A DNA stretch of 64,000 nt from Ornithinibacillus massiliensis (GCF_018310345.1 NZ_JAGXBY010000003.1:558001-622000); one strand, 5' to 3'. Numbered from the stretch's first letter, positions 51,720 through 60,590 are shown. Numbers and translations are program-made. The notes: generated by a model not told the origin, from the letters alone.

Positions 51720-51785
51720 AATAAATGTTAAACTTAATCTAATTGGGAATTAAAAATTATAATTCATACAATTAGAGAAACCTAA

Positions 51786-52418
51786 TCAAACTTGCCGGCG
51801 ATAGTAAAAATAATACATACTCAAAGGCCACCATAAAACGGCAAATATAGGATAAACCGCCCAAACTTCACTCGGTGAGAAAAAAACATTTACACTGATA
51901 AAAAATAAGCTAATGAATAATGCAGCATGGATGGATAAGGAAAAGTATGATTTTCTCTTAGCATGGTATAATGAAATTGGCCACCATAGAATCGCAAAGG
52001 CTGGGAAAATAGCCCATGGATAGCCTGGTGCTAAATAGAAATTTAAACTAATGTAATATAGAATCCATACTGCACTCATCGTAATTGCCACAGACATGTT
52101 TTTAATACGTTTTTCCAAGATCATAAGAATAGGCCAAAACACAATAGGTGCCACAGCATATAGAACCCACGGATAATCTGGCGTTTGGATGATATTTTCG
52201 ATGACTAAATATACAAAAATCACGAAACTTCCGACCAGTGAAAACAACATGTGCTTTTTTTCGATAATAGAGTAAATTCCAAATGGTATTAACAACAGTA
52301 GAAGAGCGGGATAAATAAACCAAGGATATTGAGCCCCCGTTATAAGATTTACTACGATTAAAAAAATGATCGTTAGTACACTTCCAGCGCTAACAAAACG
52401 CCATTCATATTTTTTCAT
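51786..52418 (-). CDS. Membrane protein with four tandem two-helix repeats
   Basis: 210 residues made almost wholly of four repeats of about 50 residues. Each has two hydrophobic helices joined by a loop with the pattern (Y)PW-x-(Y/F)P, and closes with a variant of ILWWPLSMYY: YPWFIYPALLLLLIPF, YPWVLYAVAPIVFWPI, YPWAIFPAFAILWWPI and VWAVYPIFAVLWWPL. The same unit occurs once more at the end of the preceding gene product. Function unknown; an integral sensor or partner of the PadR regulator is inferred. Last gene of the padR2 operon, one base after the previous stop. Confidence 0.8.
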   Translation of the reverse strand: MKKYEWRFVSAGSVLTIIFLIVVNLITGAQYPWFIYPALLLLLIPFGIYSIIEKKHMLFSLVGSFVIFVYLVIENIIQTPDYPWVLYAVAPIVFWPILMILEKRIKNMSVAITMSAVWILYYISLNFYLAPGYPWAIFPAFAILWWPISLYHAKRKSYFSLSIHAALFISLFFISVNVFFSPSEVWAVYPIFAVLWWPLSMYYFYYRRQV

Positions 52419-52419
52419 C

Positions 52420-52848
52420 TTATTCCCCCCTTTTTACTTTTAACCATCGGTAATACATTGATAATGGCCACCATAGAATCGCAAATGTTGGATATACAAA
52501 CCAAATAACTTGGGGGGAATAATAAAAGTTAATAAATACAAATAGTCCGATAAGCAACAGGCTTGCCCAAATAGAGTATTCTAAATTTAATTTCCTATTT
52601 TTTAAGCTATTTACTGACTTGTTAGGCTCAGCTACATCAGAAACTCCCAGCTCTTCTTTTAAGTCTTCGATATCACCAAACTCAACAATTGCCTTATTAA
52701 TGGCATCTTCTTCCTCTTTGCCTTGTTGCATTAAATCCCAGACTTTCTCTTCAAGGTTCTGGAGTACTTCTTGCATGACGACTTCTTTATCCTTACTTTC
52801 GGGAACTTCCTTAAATAAATCATTCACATGCTGAGTTAACTTTTTCAA
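52420..52848 (-). CDS. HAAS-domain membrane protein, second PadR partner
   Basis: 142 residues. Residues 1 to about 75 are a helical HAAS/permease-prefix domain (VVMQEVLQNLEEKVWDLMQQ, AINKAIVEFGDIEDLKEELG). Two membrane helices follow, ending VYPTFAILWWPLSMYY, one copy of the repeat found four times in the next protein. It overlaps padR by 4 bp (ATGA), indicating translational coupling. By analogy with similar pairs, the soluble domain may bind the PadR protein or link it to the membrane. Confidence 0.82.
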   Translation of the reverse strand: MKKLTQHVNDLFKEVPESKDKEVVMQEVLQNLEEKVWDLMQQGKEEEDAINKAIVEFGDIEDLKEELGVSDVAEPNKSVNSLKNRKLNLEYSIWASLLLIGLFVFINFYYSPQVIWFVYPTFAILWWPLSMYYRWLKVKRGE

Positions 52849-53174
52849 TTTAATCCCTCCATAAATATATCAATAATTGCCTTCGTTTCTTGCCATTCAT
52901 TCACCGTTTCTTTTAAAAAAGCTTTTCCAAGAGTGGTGATTCGGTAATATTTCCTTTTACCACCCTTTGATTCACTACCATAATAGGATTCAATTAATTC
53001 CTTTTTCTCCAATCGTTGAAATACAGCGTATAAGGTTGCTTCTTTTATCTGAAATCGCTCATCTGTGCGTTGACTAATCTCCTTTGATATTTCATAGCCA
53101 TAGCGATCCTTTTCCATAATTAACCGCAAAATAATGGAATCCAGATGTCCGCGAATAATATCACTTCTAATCAA
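52845..53174 (-). CDS. PadR-family regulator (second copy)
   Basis: 109 residues from a TTG at 53174, seven bases after AGGAAGGAG; the codons upstream to 53261 are promoter and operator DNA. The winged helix is complete: SIILRLIMEKDRYGYEISKE, then ATLYAVFQRLEKKELIESYY, and the wing GGKRKYYRITTLGKAFL. It is the first gene of a three-gene operon with two membrane proteins. The promoter is covered by a large inverted repeat, so autorepression is very likely. Confidence 0.93.
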   Translation of the reverse strand: MIRSDIIRGHLDSIILRLIMEKDRYGYEISKEISQRTDERFQIKEATLYAVFQRLEKKELIESYYGSESKGGKRKYYRITTLGKAFLKETVNEWQETKAIIDIFMEGLN

Positions 53175-53196
53175 ACTGACACTCCTTCCTCTATAT

Positions 53197-53267
53197 ATTA
53201 CTTTGTCACATAGAGTTCTATCTGATAGAGTAATTGTAATACAGAGTACTCTATCTGTCAAAGTAAT
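53197..53267 (-). promoter_or_regulatory. padR2 promoter and 20-bp inverted-repeat operator
   Basis: On the minus strand TTGACA (53261-53256), exactly 17 bp, TACAAT (53238-53233). Arms 53197-53216 and 53248-53267 are inverted and agree at 18 of 20 positions (ATTACTTTG..ATAGAGT). A third copy of GATAGAGTAAT lies between at 53224-53233. The operator covers -35, spacer and start region. Confidence 0.85.
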
Positions 53268-53363
53268 TTTAAATTTGTTTCATATTAATTCTGTAGGAAT
53301 AAATTTACTAATCCACATTCAGCAAATAAAAAAGGTTATTATTTTGCTAACTACATAAGAAAT

Positions 53364-53407
53364 ACCGAATGGAATAGAACTTCGACTTCTATTTCATCCG
53401 GTTTTTT
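53364..53407 (+). terminator. Orphan terminator in the padR2-fruA gap
   Basis: ACCGAATGGAATAGAA (53364-53379) pairs with TTCTATTTCATCCGGT (53387-53402) at 14 of 16 positions, followed by TTTTTT. No gene precedes it on the plus strand. Possible end of a small RNA starting near 53238. Confidence 0.65.
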
Positions 53408-53650
53408 ACTTATCGAAAATACTTTTAACTTTTCCTATTACTGGCATTAGATTTACCTTTCGGCCTTTTTTGTTCACCCTATGGCATTATCATTTCATTT
53501 TTCTTAGGAGCTTCTGAATTTTTTTACCATTATTATATCCTACGTTGAACGATGGAAAACTGACCAACCCTTTATTTTTATATCAGTAAATAGGGTAAAC
53601 AGAAATATATGTTGTCTATCACAAGGTTGGACTTAGTAATTAATTAAACA
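53408..53650. other. AT-rich gap before fruA
   Basis: Part of a 527-bp region without protein genes (53175-53701). Beyond the padR2 operator and the orphan hairpin no structure, repeat or reading frame with a ribosome site was seen. Confidence 0.5.
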
Positions 53651-53679
53651 AAAATGCCTAGGATTCACCTAGGCATTTT
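53651..53679 (-). terminator. Terminator of the fruRKA operon
   Basis: AAAATGCCTAGG (53651-53662) pairs perfectly with CCTAGGCATTTT (53668-53679); the minus strand continues TGTTTAATT. Confidence 0.85.
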
Positions 53680-53701
53680 AATTTTCAATTACACTATCCA
53701 A

Positions 53702-55579
53702 TTACTTTTCTTCACTCACTGGTTTTCTCCATAGTCCTAATAAGACTGCCGAAACAATGGCACCAATTGCGAGTGATAATAGGAAGAACCATGCATGTTC
53801 TGCAAGTGGCGTAACAAAGATTCCGCCATGTGGTGCTGGAATTGCTGATCCAAAGAATTGAGTCAGACCACCTGCAATAGCTGCACCTACTACAGATGAA
53901 CCAATAACACGTAATGGGTCAGCAGCTGCAAACGGAATTGCTCCTTCTGTAATAAAGGATAATCCCATTACATAATTCGTTACACCTGATTTACGTTCTT
54001 CCGCTGAGAATTTATTTTTAAAGAATGTGCTTGCTAAGGCGATTGCAAGTGGTGGTACCATCCCACCAGCCATAACAGCAGCCATTAGACTACCATCTCC
54101 AGTATCCGTAAAGATACCAATAGAGAAAGCATATGCTGCTTTATTGAATGGTCCACCCATATCTACTGCCATCATTCCACCAAGAACGATTCCCAGTATA
54201 GCGGCATTAGCCGTCCCAAGGCCTTGTAAGAAATCAATCAATGCTGTATTAATCGTTGCAAATATTGGACCAAATACAAAGTACATTAAAATTCCGGTTA
54301 AAAATAGTCCTAGTACTGGGTAAAGTAGAATAGGCTTTAGCCCTTCTAATGTCTTTGGTAACCCGCGTAGTAATCTTCTTAATAAAAGAATGACATAACC
54401 TGCTAAGAAACCAGCAACAAGTCCACCTAAAAATCCTGCATTACTATTTACGGCAATTAAACCACCGACCATACCTGGCATTAATCCCGGACGATCTGCT
54501 ATACTTAAGGCAATAAATCCAGCAAAGATTGGAATTAAGAAACTAAACGCATTACTACCGATATCATTTAAGAAAGTAAATGTTGTGCTATCATCACCTA
54601 AGAAACTTTCGAATAAGAAGGATAGCGCAAGTAGAATACCACCACCGACAACAAATGGAAGCATATGAGAAATTCCATTCATTAAATCCTTATAAATTCT
54701 TCCCCATATAGAATTAGGCTTATCTTCCATATCATCTGCTTTTTGCTCGCTTCCGTCGGAATGGTAAATAGGAGCAGCCTTATTAACTGCCTTCGTAATT
54801 AATTCTTCCGATTTCTTAATACCATCTGCCACCGGACGTTGTAGAACATGTTTACCATCAAAACGATCTAAGTCAACTTTCTTACTAGCAGCAATAATTA
54901 CCGCATCTGCACGACGTATTTCATCTTCTGTTAAGGTATTTTTCGCACCTTCAGAACCTTGAGTCTCTACTCGAATATCTACATTCATCTCTTTCGCTTT
55001 TTTCTTTAATGCATCTTCAGCCATGAATGTATGGGCAATCCCTGTTGGACAAGCCGTAATCGCAACAACAAATGGTTTCGTATCATTTGCTGGTGCTTCA
55101 TTAGAACGCTTATCTGCTTCTTCTTCCTCTTGTTCCTCTACAAATAATGCAAGAACTTCATCCGCATTAGAAGCCGCTTTTAATTGATCAACAAATTCTT
55201 TATCGATTAATTTCCTAGATAGGGCTGCTAACGTTTCTAAATGGGTGTTATTTCCGCCTTCTGGAACAGCGATCATGAAAAATAAATAGGCAGGTTGTCC
55301 ATCTAGTGATTCATAGTCTACCCCTTTTTTACTTTTTGCAAAAAGTACGGTTGGTTCTTTTACTGCTTTGTTTTTGGCATGGGGCATAGCAATTCCATCG
55401 CCCAGTCCAGTAGAAGTTTGTGCCTCTCGCTTTAAAATCGCATCTTTAAACTCGGCAACATCGGTAAGAACACCACTATTATTTAGGCTTTCTATCATTT
55501 CATCAATTGCAGATTCTTTTTCCGTAGCCTGTAAATCAAGAATCATGATGTCCTTTCTTAGTAAATCTGTAATCTTCAT
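53702..55579 (-). CDS. fruA: Fructose PTS transporter FruA, IIABC
   Basis: 625 residues from the ATG at 55579 (10 bases after AAGG; an ATG nine bases earlier is less well placed). Domains in order: IIA (1-150) with H67 in MPHAKN, IIB (168-270) with C177 in ACPTGIAHTF, and IIC (about 290-620) with eight or more membrane helices and GGPFNKAAYAFS. It brings in fructose as fructose-1-phosphate, using phosphate from HPr. It ends the operon fruR-fruK-fruA. Close to B. subtilis FruA (635 residues). Confidence 0.96.
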   Translation of the reverse strand: MKITDLLRKDIMILDLQATEKESAIDEMIESLNNSGVLTDVAEFKDAILKREAQTSTGLGDGIAMPHAKNKAVKEPTVLFAKSKKGVDYESLDGQPAYLFFMIAVPEGGNNTHLETLAALSRKLIDKEFVDQLKAASNADEVLALFVEEQEEEEADKRSNEAPANDTKPFVVAITACPTGIAHTFMAEDALKKKAKEMNVDIRVETQGSEGAKNTLTEDEIRRADAVIIAASKKVDLDRFDGKHVLQRPVADGIKKSEELITKAVNKAAPIYHSDGSEQKADDMEDKPNSIWGRIYKDLMNGISHMLPFVVGGGILLALSFLFESFLGDDSTTFTFLNDIGSNAFSFLIPIFAGFIALSIADRPGLMPGMVGGLIAVNSNAGFLGGLVAGFLAGYVILLLRRLLRGLPKTLEGLKPILLYPVLGLFLTGILMYFVFGPIFATINTALIDFLQGLGTANAAILGIVLGGMMAVDMGGPFNKAAYAFSIGIFTDTGDGSLMAAVMAGGMVPPLAIALASTFFKNKFSAEERKSGVTNYVMGLSFITEGAIPFAAADPLRVIGSSVVGAAIAGGLTQFFGSAIPAPHGGIFVTPLAEHAWFFLLSLAIGAIVSAVLLGLWRKPVSEEK

Positions 55580-55611
55580 TTGTCTCATCCTTTTATGTTA
55601 TGTTATTTAAC

Positions 55612-56523
55612 TTATAATGGCTTTATCTCAATCTGATCAAGTAGAGAGAGAATATCTTGTTTCTTTGCTAAATCATCTGAGAACGCAGTAGCACTTCCAG
55701 ACGCAATTCCCATCTTGAATGCTTGAATTGGGTCTTTGGATTGCATATATTCCCCAGTGAATCCCGCAATCATTGAGTCACCAGCACCGACTGAATTTTT
55801 CACGGTACCTTTTGGATTAATTCCTTTATACGTACCATTTTTCGTAAATAGTAGTGCCCCTTCTCCAGCCATGGATACGATAACATGTTCCGCACCTAGC
55901 TCTAGCAGCTTATTCCCGTAAGTAAGGACATCCGCTTCACTTGTTATACTGACCTGAAATAGTTCTGCTAACTCTTCTTTATTCGGTTTCACTAATAACG
56001 GGTTTAATGGTAACGCAGCGAATAGCTCCTGCCCAGTTGTATCGATGATGAAAGAAGCACCCTGCTTCGTTATAAGTTCTACTAGTTGTAAGTAATAGTC
56101 ATCCGGAAGGCTCGGTGGCTTACTTCCAGATAAAACCACAGTATCCTCTGGTGTTAAGTGACTAAGTTTCTCAATAAGTTTCTTTGATTCTTCTGGTGAG
56201 ATGGTTGGTCCGCGGCCGTTTATTTCTGTTTCTTCTTCTGATTTTAATTTAATATTGATTCTAGTATCCTCTCGAATTTGTATAAAATCAGAACGAACGC
56301 CTTCTTTCGTAAGCCAATCGGAAATGAATCCACCAGTAAATCCACCTAAAAATCCTAGGGCTACTGTATCTTTCCCTACTTCGTGTAGGATTCGTGACAC
56401 GTTAATTCCTTTACCACCTGGTAATTTTAGGTCGTGATCCATTTTATTTAACTCCCCAAGCGCTACTTGTGGAATGCTTACAATATAATCAATAGAAGGG
56501 TTAAGTGTTATCGTGTAAATCAT
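55612..56523 (-). CDS. fruK: 1-phosphofructokinase
   Basis: 303 residues of the PfkB family. LPGGKGINVSRILHEVG (35-50) is the substrate motif, and NSVGAGDSMIAGF holds the catalytic D249 and the anion hole. It converts fructose-1-phosphate made by FruA to fructose-1,6-bisphosphate. ATG after GGAGG. It overlaps fruR by 4 bp and precedes fruA by 32 bp. The order fruR-fruK-fruA and all lengths fit the B. subtilis operon. Confidence 0.96.
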   Translation of the reverse strand: MIYTITLNPSIDYIVSIPQVALGELNKMDHDLKLPGGKGINVSRILHEVGKDTVALGFLGGFTGGFISDWLTKEGVRSDFIQIREDTRINIKLKSEEETEINGRGPTISPEESKKLIEKLSHLTPEDTVVLSGSKPPSLPDDYYLQLVELITKQGASFIIDTTGQELFAALPLNPLLVKPNKEELAELFQVSITSEADVLTYGNKLLELGAEHVIVSMAGEGALLFTKNGTYKGINPKGTVKNSVGAGDSMIAGFTGEYMQSKDPIQAFKMGIASGSATAFSDDLAKKQDILSLLDQIEIKPL

Positions 56524-57269
56524 GAGGTAGCCTCCAAAATCGTTGTTTTTTCTTTAAATGATGATAGGTCAAGCTCGGTCTGTTCCGTAATAATCGTTAC
56601 ATCATCTAATTCACATACTTTGACAAACGTCACTTTATTCCACTTCGTCTGATCTGCCAAAACGTAGCTATTGGCAGATTGTCGAAATGCCAATCTTTTA
56701 ATAGCTGCTTCTTCTGGATCAGGGGTTGTGCAACCAAATTCTAAATCAATTCCATTGATACCGATGAAGGCCTTATCGAATTGATAATTCTTCAACTCAC
56801 TAATACTAGTCGGACCTACTATCGCCTTTGTTGATAATTTGATTTTCCCCCCCAATAGAATGGTATCTATCCCATAATCAGCTAGTAGAGAAGCATGTTG
56901 AATTCCATTGGTTACAACTGTAATGTTCCCTACCTTGATGAAATCTATAATGGCAAGCGTTGTGGTACCGGCATCTAGGAAGATAACATCATTATCTTCG
57001 ATAAGCGATGCTGCAAATTTACCGATGCTTGATTTTTCCTGAACGTTTTTGAGTGATTTCTCCTGATTAGACAATTCTTCGTCTAATTGATATATTCTCT
57101 TCGCACCACCATGAATACGCTTTAAATATCCTGCCTGTTCTAGATGGTCTAAGTCTCTTCTAATGGTAGACTCTGAACAATTTAATATCGTTAATAAATC
57201 CTGAGTCTTTACGATACCGGATTCCTGTAATAGGTTTAAAATGACAGAATATCTCTCATCTGTTAACAT
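56520..57269 (-). CDS. fruR: DeoR-family regulator FruR
   Basis: 250 residues (249 plus stop) from the ATG at 57269 after TAGGAGGTATGTG. The N-terminal DeoR helix-turn-helix is TQDLLTILNCSESTIRRDL with HGGAKR in the wing. The C-terminal sugar-phosphate domain has DNDVIFLDAGTTTLAI and VTNGIQHASLL. It should respond to fructose-1-phosphate and repress its own operon. Three TTTGA boxes upstream of and around its promoter are candidate sites. Confidence 0.94.
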   Translation of the reverse strand: MLTDERYSVILNLLQESGIVKTQDLLTILNCSESTIRRDLDHLEQAGYLKRIHGGAKRIYQLDEELSNQEKSLKNVQEKSSIGKFAASLIEDNDVIFLDAGTTTLAIIDFIKVGNITVVTNGIQHASLLADYGIDTILLGGKIKLSTKAIVGPTSISELKNYQFDKAFIGINGIDLEFGCTTPDPEEAAIKRLAFRQSANSYVLADQTKWNKVTFVKVCELDDVTIITEQTELDLSSFKEKTTILEATS

Positions 57270-57289
57270 CACATACCTCCTAAAACGGT

Positions 57290-57339
57290 ATTTTACCACC
57301 AAAAAACTTCAAAAACAATCAAATACTACTAAAGTCAAA
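57290..57339 (-). promoter_or_regulatory. fruRKA promoter with TTTGA boxes
   Basis: Minus strand TTGTTT (57318-57313), 17 bp, TAAAAT (57295-57290) with an extended TGG before the -10. TTTGA occurs at 57339-57335, 57323-57319 and 57313-57309, spaced 16 and 10 bp, as in direct-repeat sites of DeoR-type regulators. Binding by FruR is inferred. Confidence 0.6.
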
Positions 57340-57456
57340 AATATGTCATCCATTCTTATGCTTTCCTAACTTGTCTTTCACTTTCACATCAATGACGCAA
57401 GCCACATAGTATAATCACCCAGAGATTTTCAATACCTGTTATTGAAGGAGTATACA

Positions 57457-58884
57457 ATGGAACTATCATTAGCACATTGGTTATATTTAATCGGAACATT
57501 ATTCATTATTGTCACGATGTTATGTAGACAAAATGTTGTCGTTCCAGCTTTAGTCATGAGTTTCTTCGTTGCTAGTGCCTTTACTGGTTCTTTATTAGAT
57601 GGCATTCAAGCGATATTCAATGCCAATTTAATAGCTGCGACTGAATTGTTTCATATCTTTTTAATTATAGCGATTATGACCGCACTTCTTGGTTCTATCC
57701 AGTCCATAGGTGCCGATGAACAGATGGTTAAACCATTCCAAAAAGTAATGCGTAATGGGACGTTAGCCTTTCTCGTGCTTATTGTAGTTACGTACTTTTT
57801 ATCGCTTTTTTTCTGGCCGGCACCTGCCGTACCATTAATCGGAGCTTTATTAATACCGGTAGCAATTTCGGCTGGACTATCTCCAATTGGGTCTGCGATC
57901 GCTATTTCCCTAGCTGGTCATGGGATGGCATTATCCTCCGATTTTGTCTTAAAAGTAGCACCAGAGCTAACGGCATCTAGTAGTCGTGTACTAGAAGCAA
58001 ATGCAATAGGGGAACAAACATTAATCCTATCACTAGTGACAGGGGTAGTCTCCTTAACAATTGCTTATTTTATGATTCGAAAAACGATTCGAAAACCAGC
58101 GAAAGAAAATCTGAAAGAATGGGAGAATGGGAAAGATGATGATTTAAACTTGCAAACCGATGCTAAAGATGTGGTACGAGGGAAATATAGCACGGTATTT
58201 GCTTTTCTAGTACCTACAATTTTTCTAATTATCGTCACCTATGTCGTTATTGCCACGTTTTCTAATGCTGTACCAGACATAGAAGATGGAGCAGGGGCTG
58301 CACTAGTTGGTGGTACAGCCATCATCCTTATCATCATTATGTCTCTATTTCGCAACTATAAAAGAACCCTCCAGGAAGTAAGCGATCATATCGTTAATGG
58401 GTTTGTATTTGCATTTAAAGTAATGGGGCTTGTTATCCCGGTGGCCGCATTTTTCTTTATCGGAAGTGGAGAGTTAGCAGGGCAAATCTTCGGCACGGAT
58501 CCAGATACAACACCATCCTTTCTTTTTGATTTAGTAGAGGAAGGTCAGCATTACATCCCAAATAATGAGGTTTTCACTGCCTTTGGTGTATTACTATTAG
58601 GAATGGTATCTGGTTTAGATGGTTCAGGCTTCTCCGGACTCCCTCTAATTGGATCGCTATCCGAGGCACTTGGCACTTCAACCGGAATGGATCCCACCAC
58701 CTTAGCTTCAATCGGACAAATCGGTGCCATTTGGGTCGGTGGTGGTACACTAGTCGCCTGGTCTCCGATCATCGCCATCGCAGGCTTTGCCAAGATATCT
58801 GTAATTGATTTAGTGAGAAAAAGCTTTATACCAGTCATTATCGGATTAGTAATTACCATGTTTTTTGCATTACTGTTCTTCTAA
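57457..58884 (+). CDS. Unassigned multi-pass transporter-like membrane protein
   Basis: 475 residues from the ATG at 57457, six bases after AAGGAG. Eleven to twelve membrane segments, with a charged loop of about 30 residues in the middle (KENLKEWENGKDDDLNLQTD). The pattern SPIGSAIAISLAGHGMALSS and the ending GGGTLVAWSPIIAIAGFAKI recall ion-transporter superfamily members (citrate, C4-dicarboxylate or gluconate permeases), but I cannot name a family or substrate. It is divergent from fruRKA over 187 bp and has a separate promoter. Confidence 0.65.
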   Translation: MELSLAHWLYLIGTLFIIVTMLCRQNVVVPALVMSFFVASAFTGSLLDGIQAIFNANLIAATELFHIFLIIAIMTALLGSIQSIGADEQMVKPFQKVMRNGTLAFLVLIVVTYFLSLFFWPAPAVPLIGALLIPVAISAGLSPIGSAIAISLAGHGMALSSDFVLKVAPELTASSSRVLEANAIGEQTLILSLVTGVVSLTIAYFMIRKTIRKPAKENLKEWENGKDDDLNLQTDAKDVVRGKYSTVFAFLVPTIFLIIVTYVVIATFSNAVPDIEDGAGAALVGGTAIILIIIMSLFRNYKRTLQEVSDHIVNGFVFAFKVMGLVIPVAAFFFIGSGELAGQIFGTDPDTTPSFLFDLVEEGQHYIPNNEVFTAFGVLLLGMVSGLDGSGFSGLPLIGSLSEALGTSTGMDPTTLASIGQIGAIWVGGGTLVAWSPIIAIAGFAKISVIDLVRKSFIPVIIGLVITMFFALLFF

Positions 58885-58919
58885 TAGTAAACATGATGCT
58901 GTTGATAAGAACGCGAAAG

Positions 58920-58950
58920 AGCAGGGATCCTAGAGAATCTCTGCTTCTTC
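58920..58950 (+). terminator. Terminator of the transporter gene
   Basis: AGCAGGGAT (58920-58928) pairs with ATCTCTGCT (58937-58945) with one mismatch, followed by TCTTC. Confidence 0.55.
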
Positions 58951-59036
58951 TATCTTTAAATCATAATGATAAAAGGATTTACTTAGTTTGTGTGGAATTA
59001 ATTATATAGAACGAAGTAGGAAAGGAGGTAGACACT

Positions 59037-59390
59037 ATGTCAACATTGTTTCAACGAATAGACACTGTTTTTGTACCGACACGAGATATTGAAAAATCAC
59101 GGAAATGGTACATGCAGGTGCTTGATGGTATACCCGATTGGACGAGTGATAAGGGAGAGTATCAATGTATCAAGTTTGGTGATACATCAATAACGTTATT
59201 TCTTACCGATGACCCAGTATATTTTCAAGCAAGGCGTAGCTTGTTTAATTTCTATGTCAATAATGCAGAGCAGGCATATAGCCACTTAATAATGAATGGC
59301 GTCAAGGTAGAAGAGATAAAAGAATATGGTGCACGGTACTTCGCATTTTATGACATAGACGGAAATTGCTTAGAAGTATGTGAATATTAA
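59037..59390 (+). CDS. VOC-family protein
   Basis: 117 residues, one compact VOC unit of two beta-alpha-beta modules: IDTVFVPTRDIEKSRKWYMQ and RSLFNFYVNNAEQAYSHLIM, ending AFYDIDGNCLEVCEY with the glutamate that is usually the second metal ligand. The histidine normally at the start of strand 1 is replaced by aspartate or threonine, so a metal site is uncertain. Strong ribosome site GGAAAGGAGGTAGACACT. It is transcribed alone, ending at a long hairpin. Function unknown. Confidence 0.85.
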   Translation: MSTLFQRIDTVFVPTRDIEKSRKWYMQVLDGIPDWTSDKGEYQCIKFGDTSITLFLTDDPVYFQARRSLFNFYVNNAEQAYSHLIMNGVKVEEIKEYGARYFAFYDIDGNCLEVCEY

Positions 59391-59404
59391 TCCTTTCTAA
59401 AAAA

Positions 59405-59450
59405 GTACACCTAAGAGCGTGATTATTTATACAAGCACTCTTAGGTGTAC
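59405..59450. terminator. Terminator after the VOC gene
   Basis: GTACACCTAAGAG (59405-59417) pairs perfectly with CTCTTAGGTGTAC (59438-59450). T run weak on the plus strand. Confidence 0.65.
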
Positions 59451-59490
59451 TCATTAAGAAAATGGAAACTTTGTTTTCATTTAGGCAAAT

Positions 59491-59531
59491 AAAAAAACTA
59501 AAAACTCTACACAATAAGTCTTTAGTTTTTT
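59491..59531 (-). terminator. Terminator of the YjcZ-like gene
   Basis: AAAAAACTAAA (59491-59501) pairs with TTTAGTTTTTT (59521-59531); the minus strand ends in a T run (TTTTTTTATTTG). Confidence 0.65.
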
Positions 59532-59588
59532 AAACTAAAAGTGCCCTCTTCCTTTAACATTCCTTTTCTCATTAAGATTGTCATTAAA

Positions 59589-59723
59589 CTAATTTAAACA
59601 AGCAGCACCTACAATGATTAACAAGATAAACAATACGACGATTAGAACAAATCCATTTCCATGATTATAGCCGTATCCATAATATGGTCCGAAATCACAT
59701 CCGCATGAACTTCCATATCCCAT
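59589..59723 (-). CDS. YjcZ-family sporulation peptide
   Basis: 44 residues, too short for usual gene finders. It reads [20 protein letters not shown], then [20 protein letters not shown] and ACLN. The glycine/tyrosine/cysteine-rich start followed by one membrane helix is the YjcZ family of Bacillus small sporulation proteins. The ATG has GGGGGTG seven bases upstream. Expected in the forespore or coat; role unknown. It supports a spore-forming host. Confidence 0.88.
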   Translation of the reverse strand: MGYGSSCGCDFGPYYGYGYNHGNGFVLIVVLFILLIIVGAACLN

Positions 59724-59873
59724 ATTTTACACCCCCTCAAATATTCCTTAATAATTTCTATATGAATAGGATATGTAAAAATAGACGATTGCGTATGTGA
59801 CATTCGCCTGTATTTTTCATCTTATTATATTATTTAAAAAGAATCCTTTTAAAGTGACACAAAGAAGAAACGG

Positions 59874-60392
59874 CTAATTTAACACACCTAAATAAGCAAC
59901 CCATGGACCGACATCCTTTTGATAACGCTTCGCCATTACCCGAGCGATTTGGGTGATATGTGTTAGATCATGGACAACCCATGTCGAGATTAATTGTTCA
60001 AGAGTTACTTCGCCAAATTCCGGATGAATACCTGTGCATTTAAAATCAGAATCATCTTGAATAAGGGCTCGAAGCCTTTCTATACTCTCTACTCGCAACC
60101 TTGCAAATTCCGCTAATGCTGCATCAATCGATCTATCTGCTTTGTTCAAATGGGCAAAACGATCAAATGGCGGAAAATGATTATCTTCATCTGGAACAAG
60201 AATAGATGCTACTCTAGGCAGCCAATCCTCCTTCTCCGCTTCAATTAAATGCTCAACTACTTCGGAGGCATTCCAAGTACTTTCCCCTTCATTCACGTGA
60301 AGCCAACCTACAGATAGACCAAAAAGCAAACTTTCTAACGTCTTAGGTGTTCTTTCCAAAATCTCCAGAGCCTCATCTAATTTAAAATTCAT
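59874..60392 (-). CDS. DinB-like protein (second copy)
   Basis: 172 residues, DinB_2 four-helix bundle. Metal ligands are H48 in VVEHLIEAE, and H141 and H145 in VVHDLTHITQIA. It ends with PWVAYLGVL. Related to but diverged from the DinB-like protein at 6367. No substrate can be named. Good ribosome site AGGGGGAGC region. Transcribed alone. Confidence 0.87.
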   Translation of the reverse strand: MNFKLDEALEILERTPKTLESLLFGLSVGWLHVNEGESTWNASEVVEHLIEAEKEDWLPRVASILVPDEDNHFPPFDRFAHLNKADRSIDAALAEFARLRVESIERLRALIQDDSDFKCTGIHPEFGEVTLEQLISTWVVHDLTHITQIARVMAKRYQKDVGPWVAYLGVLN

Positions 60393-60590
60393 CTTGCTCC
60401 CCCTTATTTATTATCCATTATTAATTACTCCACAATTTCACTTTCATCATTTTTCAAAGCTAGCTGCATTCTTTCTAAAAAAAATTATCCTGACTCTTAT
60501 TTAATCTCATATTCATTCACCTTCTAATTTGTTTAATATATATACATATAATAGAAAGTTTAATTCCTATTTTTAGCGAATCATTGAAAT

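Noticed and set aside
53134-53358. Frame of 74 codons over the padR2 operator
   Set aside because: It runs through promoter and operator DNA and has no ribosome site.
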